In this document: positions 57,042-64,000 of the stretch, piece by piece
Position numbering within the stretch: position 1 is the first letter of the stretch
How the letters are laid out: each line of letters starts with the position of its first letter
Assembly (NCBI GenBank): GCA_004020365.1
Contig: SAQR01000020.1
Coordinates: 1 to 64,000, forward strand
Source: Mesorhizobium sp.
GTDB taxonomy: Bacteria > Pseudomonadota > Alphaproteobacteria > Rhizobiales > Rhizobiaceae
Direction: 5' to 3'
Length of the DNA: 64,000 bases
The notes under the pieces: generated by a model
Databases searched by the model: none
Seen by the model: the letters and a program-made list of their open reading frames with translations, nothing else
What the model was told of the DNA's origin: nothing
Program-made: the position numbers and the translations under genes

Positions 57042-57890
57042 TTATGCAGCTCCCAGTTGGGGACCCTCGACGCCATCTTGGTCGGTGGGGATGTGACGCT
57101 TGAGCAGCTGGTAGATGGGATCGTCTGGATGTGGTGCTCCAATCGGCTGTCGCCGGCCGAACCTATCTGCCTCAAGAATCGCTGGCGGGATTTGCTCCTC
57201 AACCCAATCGTAGACGACTGTCCGTTCCGCAATTCGCCACTCGTCCTGCCTCTTCTGAAACAGATCGCAGTAACGGCCGCAAAGCAGCGTCTGACGTATT
57301 TCTTGGTCTGTATCCGGTCCGCGTTGCAGCGCGGTGAAATAGCTCTCGACCGCGGCCTCTGCTGAACTGATGAAGTCGATCAGGCTGTTCGTGATTTGAT
57401 GGATGTTACGCTGCCCCGGCAGACCGAGAGCAAATTGGATGAAGTCCTCTGCCGGTCCGCAATAGGGACCGTGCCTGTCATACGCTTCGGGCCAGTATGC
57501 GCTACGCAGCGCCGCCTCATCGGCGCGGTCTATCCCGCGGCAGTACCGATACAGGCAGTTGCGGATCGCCTCTCGGTCACGCAGTTCGGTAATTTTCGCG
57601 TGGTCGACAGGTTCTGTCGCGAATTGTATGATTGTTTTGTCCTTCCCGACGCCAGTCTGCACTTTGCGTGTGTCTCTCTCTACAATTGAGTTAGCGGGGG
57701 GCTCGTCAACTTCCAGAGCTTGTTCGGGGCAGGCTCTTACCCCTTGTGAGGCAAGCAGTTGCTCCCCATCGGCAACATCAATATCACCGGGCAAGATGTA
57801 GCCGTCGTCATCAAGCTTGAAGACTCTCGGCGCCCGCGCCAAGCAGCGCGCATGACCCTGGCATCTGGCTTTGTGTACGATGACACGCAT
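57042..57890 (-). CDS. Ferredoxin fused to an NTF2/SnoaL-like domain
   Basis: The 282-residue protein starts with a single-cluster ferredoxin (residues 1-65) whose ligand pattern is CQGHARC with His in place of one Cys and a later ACPEQAL, the type that feeds bacterial P450s. From about residue 100 it continues as a SnoaL-like/NTF2-fold domain ([40 protein letters not shown]) typical of small dehydratases, isomerases or ring-hydroxylating beta subunits. ATG 57890 follows GGAG by six bases. It sits 29 bases after the P450 stop, so it is surely its redox partner; the fusion suggests the second domain acts on the same substrate. Confidence 0.88.
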   Translation of the reverse strand: MRVIVHKARCQGHARCLARAPRVFKLDDDGYILPGDIDVADGEQLLASQGVRACPEQALEVDEPPANSIVERDTRKVQTGVGKDKTIIQFATEPVDHAKITELRDREAIRNCLYRYCRGIDRADEAALRSAYWPEAYDRHGPYCGPAEDFIQFALGLPGQRNIHQITNSLIDFISSAEAAVESYFTALQRGPDTDQEIRQTLLCGRYCDLFQKRQDEWRIAERTVVYDWVEEQIPPAILEADRFGRRQPIGAPHPDDPIYQLLKRHIPTDQDGVEGPQLGAA

Positions 57891-57919
57891 AGCGAACTCC
57901 AATGTCGTTGGCGGAAACT

Positions 57920-59185
57920 TCAGGACCAGTCCAGGATCAGATTCTCGATCCCGAACACATGGCCGCCGAAGGTGATGGGTTCAGTCCCTGTCTTGATCCG
58001 AAAGGCTGGGATGCGCGCCAGCCACTCCTCCAGGCCAATGACAATCTCCCGCCGGGCAAGGTGTGAGCCAAGACAACGATGGGGACCATAGCCAAAGGCA
58101 GCGTGCCGGTTGTCCTCGCGCGCCAGATCGATCTCATTCGGGTATTCGAATTCCGCCGGGTCACGATTGGCAATCATCGTGGCACAGGAAACATAGTCTC
58201 CCTTGCGGATCGGCGCGCCTTTGAAGTCGACATCCTTCGTTGCCACTCGGATCATCTGAATGGTCGAATAGGCGCGCAGCAATTCTTCCGCGGCGACGGC
58301 AATCCGGTCCGGTTCGCTTCGTAGCAATTCCTGATCTTTGGGGTTGCGCGCGAGATGGGCCAAGTCGAAGCATATGGCTGCTGAGACCGTGTCGAGCCCC
58401 GCGACGAACACAAGCACGCCGATGCCACGGACTTCTTCGTCACTGAGCAGACGGCCCTCGACCTTTGCCTTCACGATGAAGGTCATGAAATCATCGACCG
58501 GCTCCTTGCGGCGCTCGGTGGCAAGTTCGTCGATGAAGGCCACGATCGTCCGGGCTGCGGGTGGTCGTTGCTCCTTATCGCCGTGGAGCAGATCTCTAGC
58601 CCAGCCGACAAATGTTTCTAGTCCGTCGTCCGAAAGCCCAATAAAGCGAAGGAAGATATTGACCGCGAACGGAACTGCAAAATCCTTCATGATGTCGCAG
58701 CTCGTGCCTGATGCGGCGATCCTGTCGATCAGCTTGATCGCTCGTTCCCGGACAGCCGGCTCCAATGCCATTACCCGCTTTGGCGAAAGCAGCGGATTGA
58801 GCAGTGAGCGAAAAACACCGTGGAATGGCGGATCGAGCTCAAGCGGGATCATCGGCCAGCTCTCGCCGAGCACAGAGGCGAAGATGCTGCGATGGCTGGA
58901 AAACGTTTCGGTGTCCTGCAGCACCCGGCGCTGGTCGCTCGCGCGAGTGATGACCCAGGTACCCCGACCGTCGCGCGTGTTGCTGGTTGAATAAAAGATC
59001 GGAGGCCCGGCATGAACGCAAGCAACCGCTGCATGCGGATCCCCGTTGGCCGTCGGCAACATGCCGGGCGACGTAAACAGGCTGAAGTCCCTCACCATTT
59101 CGGGCGGGACATGATCTGGAACCGGCCGCGATTTAACCGCGCCAGAATCGAGAGACCGTTCATGAGATGCTGTCGGCATTTGCAT
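57920..59185 (-). CDS. Cytochrome P450, CYP127-like
   Basis: The 421-residue soluble bacterial P450 has the I-helix [13 protein letters not shown], the K-helix ExxR in EELLRAY and the heme-binding loop [17 protein letters not shown] with the axial Cys near residue 364. It resembles the CYP127 group found on rhizobial symbiotic plasmids and islands, judged by eye. It is the first gene of the cluster P450, ferredoxin fusion, double SDR, luciferase-like enzyme, nifQ. A sigma-54 promoter lies only 13 bases before ATG 59185, implying an almost leaderless transcript or a start further in (ATG 59179 or 59098). The substrate is unknown. Confidence 0.92.
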   Translation of the reverse strand: MQMPTASHERSLDSGAVKSRPVPDHVPPEMVRDFSLFTSPGMLPTANGDPHAAVACVHAGPPIFYSTSNTRDGRGTWVITRASDQRRVLQDTETFSSHRSIFASVLGESWPMIPLELDPPFHGVFRSLLNPLLSPKRVMALEPAVRERAIKLIDRIAASGTSCDIMKDFAVPFAVNIFLRFIGLSDDGLETFVGWARDLLHGDKEQRPPAARTIVAFIDELATERRKEPVDDFMTFIVKAKVEGRLLSDEEVRGIGVLVFVAGLDTVSAAICFDLAHLARNPKDQELLRSEPDRIAVAAEELLRAYSTIQMIRVATKDVDFKGAPIRKGDYVSCATMIANRDPAEFEYPNEIDLAREDNRHAAFGYGPHRCLGSHLARREIVIGLEEWLARIPAFRIKTGTEPITFGGHVFGIENLILDWS

Positions 59186-59197
59186 GCAATCGTTGGT

Positions 59198-59311
59198 GCA
59201 AGCTCCGTGCCGAATTCGTCTTTCGATAATCCTTGCCGTTTGCTGGGCAACAGGTGGCGCCTGTGCTGACTTACTGGTCGGGATTGCAACATTCTTGTCC
59301 AGCGTCGGACA
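59198..59311 (-). promoter_or_regulatory. NifA/sigma-54 promoter of the P450 operon
   Basis: On the minus strand CGGCACGGAGCTTGC (59212-59198) fits GG-N10-GC with one departure from TGGCACG. TGT-CCAGCGTCGG-ACA at 59296-59311 is a full NifA site about 95 bases upstream. The predicted transcription start is at about 59186, right at the annotated ATG. Confidence 0.75.
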
Positions 59312-60587
59312 CAGAATGTAGAAAGCTAGACACCGACTTGGAGCAACTCAATTGGTGGGATCGCTAGCCGATCATGTGCCCGGGGAGCATCCAGTTCGAA
59401 AGGTTGCGCTAAGCGGTTTGGTGACTTGGCCGAGGTCACCCAGGTGGAAATGACCAACACTTGTTCGTGAGCCTAGTGGCGCTCCCCTCGATGATGTCTG
59501 GCGGGGTGGTTAGCCGCCTCCGTGGGACAAGGTCAGTCTACAAGAATGGGCTATAGCCTCTCCTCGCCTGCCTCATTGGCCCTCCTTCAGAGCCGGCCAC
59601 ACGAGCTTTCGTCTTTCAGCACGGCGTTTTCTCGCCAGCTACCAGAGCCACACCGATGCCGTTAATGAGCGTCCAGTCGAGGGGTTGTGTGGCCCTGTCC
59701 ATCTTGCCCAGCACCTTGGCTTCGCATTTGCCGGTGCGGCGGAAAGCCTTCAAGACGCAGTTCTTGACCTTCTCCAGATCAGCCTCGGACGGATATCGGC
59801 AAGGGTTCAGCTCGTCCTTTTGAACTTGCGCATCTTCGTGTTGGCGAACCCCAGGCCGCCCGACATATTTGCGGCCTATCCGGCACCTCAACTTCGAACA
59901 ACCTTGCGGCAAGCTCTTGGGATAGCCCACGCTCGTGCCTCCACCACCCGCTCAGCAGAGCCAGATTTGTCGTTGATGGCACGGTACTTGCGCAGTCATT
60001 CGCAGACGCGTCACGGACCGAGAGTGTCGTCCCATGAATTCAATCACCAAAAAGGCCGCCCGACGTTGCTGGGACCGCCTGCAATTACCTTATCCCAGAA
60101 TTGGGAGCAACGGCTTCAAAAGGGATAACTCATCACCTCAATTCTGTCGATCGCGCGGCCATCGAACCGCAGCCATCGATCAGACTTCCGCCTCGTTGCA
60201 CTCATTGCGACCGCCTTGGTGCTTGCGACGACCGCTCAATTCTGGCTGCCAGGATAACCGCATATGGCGACGGAACTTCCTGCTTCAAAGCAATATAGAG
60301 ATCGTCGATCATCCCCCCATCAAGGCCTCGATCGAGGACACCGCGTTCGGCTTGCTTGGTTCGCAGTGAACAGGCCGCACTTCGACGGATGCGATCGATG
60401 CGACCGCGCCGAGAACTCTCCCGCATTGTCGACGGTTGTGTCCGTCGGCCCTCCGATGAGGCCTCGGATGCGTGGGCGCCGAGGCCTCGACTGAGGCCGA
60501 CTGGCCGCCGCCGGAAGGTCTAGCGGCTTTGATCCCCGGCGATATAGCCACCCCTGCTGCAACAGCTCCTAGCTGGAGAACTCATTC
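59312..60587. other. Long region without a recognised gene
   Basis: Frames on both strands at 59616-60128 are open but match no family I know; a basic segment on the minus strand (EKVKNCVLKAFRRTGKCEAK) is the most protein-like. The remainder is probably relic DNA upstream of the divergent MFS gene. Confidence 0.35.
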
Positions 60588-61820
60588 ATGACCGAATCGG
60601 CGACAGATTTAGTGGACGCGGCTCTGTTCGACCGAGATCGGCTTGACCCAGAAAGTCCCTATCAACGGTCTGGCCCCGCATGGGGTGCGATCATTTCGCT
60701 TTCCTTCGGCACCTTCGGGCTTGTGACGGCAGAGTTTCTGCCCGCCAGCGTTCTGACACCGCTCGCGCATGATCTCGGTATCAGCACGGGCACGGCTGGA
60801 CAGGCGCTAACAGCGACCGCAATCGTCGCGGCGATCTCGGCACCGACAATGGCCATCGTGACAAAGCGTCTGGACCGCAGGGTCGTCATCTGGGCGATGA
60901 CGCTGCTGCTGATCCTGTCGAACGTTCTGGCGGAGGTTGCGGGGTCGCTGCCGGTGTTGCTGGCGGCACGCGTCGTCCTCGGCATATCGCTCGGTGGTTT
61001 TTGGTCAATTTCGGCAGCGTTGGCAATGCGGCTGGTTCCAAGTCACCTCATGCCGCGCGCCATGTCGATCATCCTCACCGGCGTTTCTGTCGCCTCCGTC
61101 TGCGCGGCTCCAATCGGCGCTTATGTCGGTGACATTTGGGGATGGCGAGCCTCGTTCAAGGTCGCCGCAATCGTGAGTGCCGTTGCGCTGCTCGTGCAAC
61201 TCGTAACCATTCCGCCACTGCCTCCGATCGAAGTGCGCAGATTCCGCAGTCCGCTGGATGTCGCGAACAATCCGACGATGAAGGTTGCGGTCCTAGTCGT
61301 GCTATTGGTCGCTTCCGGCCATTTTGCCAGCTTCGCCTACATCCGCGACTTTCTCGAGAGCGTTCCTCCGCTCGACAAGAAGTCGATCCCGCTCGTGTTC
61401 CTTGCTTCTGGCACGGCCGGCGTCTTCGGCAATTTAGCGGGCGCATTCCTCACCAAACACAGTCTCAAGGCAGTCGCGGCCCTGCCGCCCCTGCTCATTG
61501 CCGTAGCCGCTGTCTCGCTCCTGACTATGGGAGCATCGGCCTTGACCTCGGCAATTGCAGTTGCCGTATGGGGCTTTGCTTTTGGCGCGGTCCCGGTCGG
61601 ATTGCAGACCTGGATGGTGCTGCGCGCCGCTCCGAAACAGGCCGAGAGCGCTGGTGTACTGATGGTCATAGCCTTCCAAGTGGCGATCGCAGCCGGCACA
61701 ACTTTCGGTGGCCTATTGGTGGATCACACGGGCATTGCCAGTGTCTTTCTCTACAGCGCGGTTGCCACGTTCCTCGCTGTCTTGACAGTATTTCTGCTCG
61801 GCCCGAACCGCAACAGCTGA
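60588..61820 (+). CDS. MFS efflux transporter, DHA1-type
   Basis: The 410-residue protein has about 12 hydrophobic helices starting near residue 30 and the TM1 signature FGLVTAEFLPASVLTPLAHD common to sugar- and purine-efflux (AraJ/NepI-like) members. A cytoplasmic KRLDRR loop follows TM2 and AARVVLGISLGGFWSISAAL is the motif-C-like stretch. It uses the proton gradient to export small molecules. GGAG precedes ATG 60588. No regulator or enzyme gene adjoins it, so the substrate is open. Confidence 0.88.
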   Translation: MTESATDLVDAALFDRDRLDPESPYQRSGPAWGAIISLSFGTFGLVTAEFLPASVLTPLAHDLGISTGTAGQALTATAIVAAISAPTMAIVTKRLDRRVVIWAMTLLLILSNVLAEVAGSLPVLLAARVVLGISLGGFWSISAALAMRLVPSHLMPRAMSIILTGVSVASVCAAPIGAYVGDIWGWRASFKVAAIVSAVALLVQLVTIPPLPPIEVRRFRSPLDVANNPTMKVAVLVVLLVASGHFASFAYIRDFLESVPPLDKKSIPLVFLASGTAGVFGNLAGAFLTKHSLKAVAALPPLLIAVAAVSLLTMGASALTSAIAVAVWGFAFGAVPVGLQTWMVLRAAPKQAESAGVLMVIAFQVAIAAGTTFGGLLVDHTGIASVFLYSAVATFLAVLTVFLLGPNRNS

Positions 61821-62069
61821 CCGCCTGGTGGGGAGTGACGACGGTCGGTGGCGTTAACGCTATTGTCACCTCTGAGCTCGGCCAAAGGCCGCGGCTTCGT
61901 CGTAACCATGCCTTCGATGGGGCAGCGCCAAATTGCTACCTGCTCATCGCGTTATGACAATACAGCGCGCTTATTGCGTCATCGTGTTCCCGATCTCGGC
62001 TTCAATGCCCGGCTACTCGCTGCGGAGGCAGATGGGCGCCGGCGTCCCACCGACAACGATCGGTCTTTC

Positions 62070-63128
62070 TCATGTAGCTGTTCTCATGTAGCTGTCGGGG
62101 AAACGCGGCAGGTTTTCCGCCAGAACCCGCCAGTCGTCGCGCTCGCGTTCGCCTTCCTTGCGCGCACCGAACAACTGGATGATCATCTTGCCGTCGGACC
62201 CATATGCTTCGAGCGAGGTGACGTGACTGTCATTGGTCGGCTTGCGCACGGCCCAAACCTCACGGATTTGGTGGCTCCTGAGATGCAGCCGGAAGGTTTC
62301 GTCCAGCACATAGATGCACGGCCCGATCTGCTTGACCGACTTGATTAAGCCGGAATGGGTCTGGATAGAGCCTCGGTTGCCGACGAAGCACATGATCGGC
62401 AATTCGTCTTCGGCCGCACGCTGGAGCACGGCGCCAACTGCAGCATTGTCGAGCAGCCAAGCGTAATCCTGGCCTACCATGCGCAAAGCCTGGCAGCGGC
62501 TGAGCTTGAGCGTCTTCAGAAGGTTGACGTCAGTCAGCCGGCTCCAGTGCTCGCGTAGGTCGTCCACCGTGCCGGCCCGGTCCGCAGTCCTCGCGCCCAG
62601 GTCGGCTACTCTCGCCTTAAGCGACATGGTCGGCTCCTGGTTGGCGGATACGAGCTCGGCCACCAGCTTTCGATAGGCATGAAGGTTGGAGACCGGCCTG
62701 AGATGCACCTTATGCACTGCTGCGCCGGCGGCGTCGAAGAATTGCAAACTGCGCTGGATTCCGCCGCGATGGCGCCTTTCAACAGCGAAACCATACCTCC
62801 AAGCCTGCGGGAAGACGCGAAGGTCGAATTCGTCACCAAGGACCATGGCGTGATTGTTGCCGGTTATCACTTTGTTGAAGACGCCAATCTTTTCGTGCAC
62901 GGCACCTTGATTGCGGGTCAGCGCCGTCACTTCGCCCACGAATTCGAGGCCCGTCAGCAGGTGATTGACGCGCGGGTCGATGCGTGCCGCGCCGAAACCG
63001 CAATGGGCCGCGACCAGTTCCGCTTCCGAAATGCCCAATTGGGCGGCGAAATCACGCGCGGGAATGCTCGGACAGACTTCCCACGCACGCCGGATTTCGT
63101 TGGGCGACCGCTTCTTGCGCTGATCCAT
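62070..63128 (-). CDS. hmuS: Hemin-degrading/heme-trafficking factor HmuS
   Basis: The 352-residue protein shows the two-domain HemS/ChuS layout: PARDFAAQLGISEAELVAAH at the N-terminus, GEVTALTRNQGAVHEKIGVF, IMCFVGNRGSIQTHSGLIKS in the second repeat and SLEAYGSDGKMIIQLFGARK near the end. Such proteins bind heme in the cytoplasm and pass or degrade it. No hmuTUV or receptor gene is in the window. The small gene at 63133 ends four bases upstream of it on the same strand. Confidence 0.92.
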   Translation of the reverse strand: MDQRKKRSPNEIRRAWEVCPSIPARDFAAQLGISEAELVAAHCGFGAARIDPRVNHLLTGLEFVGEVTALTRNQGAVHEKIGVFNKVITGNNHAMVLGDEFDLRVFPQAWRYGFAVERRHRGGIQRSLQFFDAAGAAVHKVHLRPVSNLHAYRKLVAELVSANQEPTMSLKARVADLGARTADRAGTVDDLREHWSRLTDVNLLKTLKLSRCQALRMVGQDYAWLLDNAAVGAVLQRAAEDELPIMCFVGNRGSIQTHSGLIKSVKQIGPCIYVLDETFRLHLRSHQIREVWAVRKPTNDSHVTSLEAYGSDGKMIIQLFGARKEGERERDDWRVLAENLPRFPDSYMRTAT

Positions 63129-63132
63129 GTTT

Positions 63133-63375
63133 TTAACCCCGCCCCGTTCTTCTTTTGACGATCGGTCGAAAAAAGGGCCTCAGGGGTGTGCACGGCGGAC
63201 GCGATTGATCGTCAGGCACACGCCAGTCGAATCCTGTCTCCGGGCGGTCAGCGGCCAATCGCCGGTAGAGAGCGATTGTTGGGTGGTCGGCGCCAATCGG
63301 CCGATCGAGCATTCGGGTTCCACCGGCGGTGCTGCTTTCCCACACAAGGCGGGTCTGAGGGAGGAGCGACATATT
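63133..63375 (-). CDS. Small unknown protein upstream of hmuS
   Basis: This 80-residue, Arg/Pro-rich protein (LDRPIGADHPTIALYRRLAA, FDWRVPDDQSRPP) has an AAGGA seven bases before ATG 63375 and is separated from hmuS by only four bases, so the two are probably co-transcribed. It is not HemP-like and I recognise no family. A sigma-54-like sequence lies about 77 bases upstream. Confidence 0.5.
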   Translation of the reverse strand, partial: NMSLLPQTRLVWESSTAGGTRMLDRPIGADHPTIALYRRLAADRPETGFDWRVPDDQSRPPCTPLRPFFRPIVKRRTGRG

Positions 63376-63451
63376 GCTTCCTTCGTTCTTCGATTGCGAG
63401 GGCAACCCAAAGGTGAATCGGCCGGCAATTTTGCCGCCGCAACGAAGGCTC

Positions 63452-63466
63452 TCAAAAGTCGTGCCA
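63452..63466 (-). promoter_or_regulatory. Sigma-54-like sequence with GA at -12
   Basis: The minus strand reads TGGCACGACTTTTGA: the -24 half is a full consensus but -12 is GA instead of GC, the same departure as before the ABC exporter at 14254. No exact TGT-N10-ACA lies upstream for this direction. Confidence 0.4.
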
Positions 63467-63581
63467 GTTGCTCCGCGGCAAGCTCTGAACATCTTTGGCT
63501 CTGTTCATTGCTTTACGCGTGAGTGCATCGCGAACTCAGGCGCCCCTCCTGTGACGCGGACGCGACAAACCCGACAGTAAG

Positions 63582-63676
63582 TGTCGGTTGTCGGACGTCT
63601 CCCCAGCAATCGAGCATAGAGACGTCGGGATGTCCTACCGTTTTTACACACGTCTTCCCTTTGGCACGGTTCATGC
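63582..63676 (+). promoter_or_regulatory. Sigma-54 promoter of the IscA-type gene
   Basis: TGGCACGGTTCATGC at 63662-63676 has GG-N10-GC spacing and a full -24 element, 45 bases before ATG 63721. TGT-CGGTTGTCGG-ACG at 63582-63597 is a near-match to the NifA site with one base off. CCGACAGTAAGTGTCGG at 63571-63587 is an overlapping inverted repeat. Confidence 0.65.
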
Positions 63677-63720
63677 GAGATGATCCGCGAAAACGTCACG
63701 GACCGAGGAGAAATCGAGCC

Positions 63721-64000
63721 ATGATTACGCTCACCGACAACGCTGTTGCCGCCATCAAGGCCGCTCTTTACCGCGCCAGCGAGCCGGCGGAAGGATTTCG
63801 CATCATGGTCCATGCCGGCGGCTGCGCCGGCTTCCAATACTCAATGGGCCTGGAGAGCGTCTCACATGAGGGCGATACGATCATCGAGCGAGATGGGCTC
63901 AAGGTGTTCATGGATAGAGGCTCCCAACCCCATGCCGCCGGCATGACCGTCGACTTCGTCACAGGGCTCGAAACATCCGGCTTTGTTTTCGATAACCCCA
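63721..64000 (+). CDS. IscA/HesB-type iron-sulfur scaffold, partial
   Basis: The first 93 codons of an A-type carrier are present: MITLTDNAVAAIKAALYRAS, then RIMVHAGGCAGFQYSMGLES with the first conserved Cys, and DFVTGLETSGFVFDNP. The C-terminal CxC lies beyond the window edge. GAGGAGA precedes ATG 63721. With a sigma-54 promoter upstream it is probably the IscA-type member of a nif iron-sulfur assembly operon continuing past 64000. Confidence 0.9.
   Translation, partial: MITLTDNAVAAIKAALYRASEPAEGFRIMVHAGGCAGFQYSMGLESVSHEGDTIIERDGLKVFMDRGSQPHAAGMTVDFVTGLETSGFVFDNP

Noticed and set aside
55292-59185. Gibberellin biosynthesis operon.
   Set aside because: No terpene synthases, GGPP synthase or CYP112/114/117-type P450s; the single P450 and double SDR do not fit that cluster.
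63550-63648. TGT...ACA sites at 63550 and 63631 as NifA activator sites for the IscA-type gene.
   Set aside because: Both have 12 instead of 10 bases between the half sites; the one-mismatch N10 site at 63582 is a better candidate.

Overview
The window reads as a stretch of a Mesorhizobium-type symbiosis island (Alphaproteobacteria, Rhizobiales). The evidence is a colinear nifHDKENX cluster, nifQ, a rpoN paralog paired with a peroxiredoxin, ACC deaminase (acdS), an alpha-carbonic anhydrase, a CYP127-like symbiotic P450 operon, a Nod-factor gene remnant (noeL-like) and a high load of IS remnants and pseudogenes. I see no tRNA, rRNA, CRISPR array or intact insertion sequence. Family names come from recognising translated sequence, not from database searches.

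Layout. 1-1130: IS66, integrase-type and IS3 debris. 1133-5772: a GNAT-like protein, an ATP-grasp amino-acid ligase, a solo LuxR-type HTH protein and a divergent aspartokinase. 6476-13430 and 16926-22165: two copies (A decayed, B mostly intact) of a block reading, on the minus strand, NifA/sigma-54 promoter, TlpA-TPR protein, nifX 3' remnant, DUF269, DUF683, fdxB, SyrA/ExoX-like, acdS, with a methionyl-tRNA-synthetase-like remnant upstream. Between them lie noeL, acdS and queC fragments and an ABC exporter with its own NifA/sigma-54 signals. 22705-29236: acetoacetate decarboxylase, pyrE, a SidA/IucD-type hydroxylase and a universal stress protein. 29334-38184: the nif operon nifH-D-K-E-N-X-DUF269, followed by an OmpR/PhoB-type regulator with a degenerate receiver. 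38765-39741: Phd/MNT/HEPN toxin-antitoxin-like genes. 40632-43965: alpha-carbonic anhydrase and queE-queD-queC. 44043-47910: remnants of a HlyD/C39-ABC exporter, an exported trypsin-like protease, a ligase remnant, a DUF6894 protein and a frameshifted Crp/Fnr regulator. 48012-50270: hisC plus a luciferase-like monooxygenase. 51454-54086: prxS-rpoN converging on nifQ. 54101-59185: P450, ferredoxin-NTF2 fusion, double-SDR fusion and a second luciferase-like monooxygenase, read toward nifQ. 60588-64000: an MFS transporter, hmuS, a small unknown gene and the start of an IscA-type gene.

How it works together. Six places carry TGT-N10-ACA (NifA upstream activator) next to a GG-N10-GC-type sigma-54 promoter, or a one-base variant of it: both TlpA-TPR blocks, the ABC exporter, nifH, prxS-rpoN and the P450 operon. 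The IscA-type gene has a sigma-54 promoter with an imperfect activator site. rpoN is encoded here and has such a promoter itself, so the window looks like a self-reinforcing NifA-RpoN bacteroid regulon. Its less explained members are the exporter, the TlpA-TPR protein and the five-gene P450-to-nifQ oxidative cluster; I consider the last the best candidate for an undescribed system.
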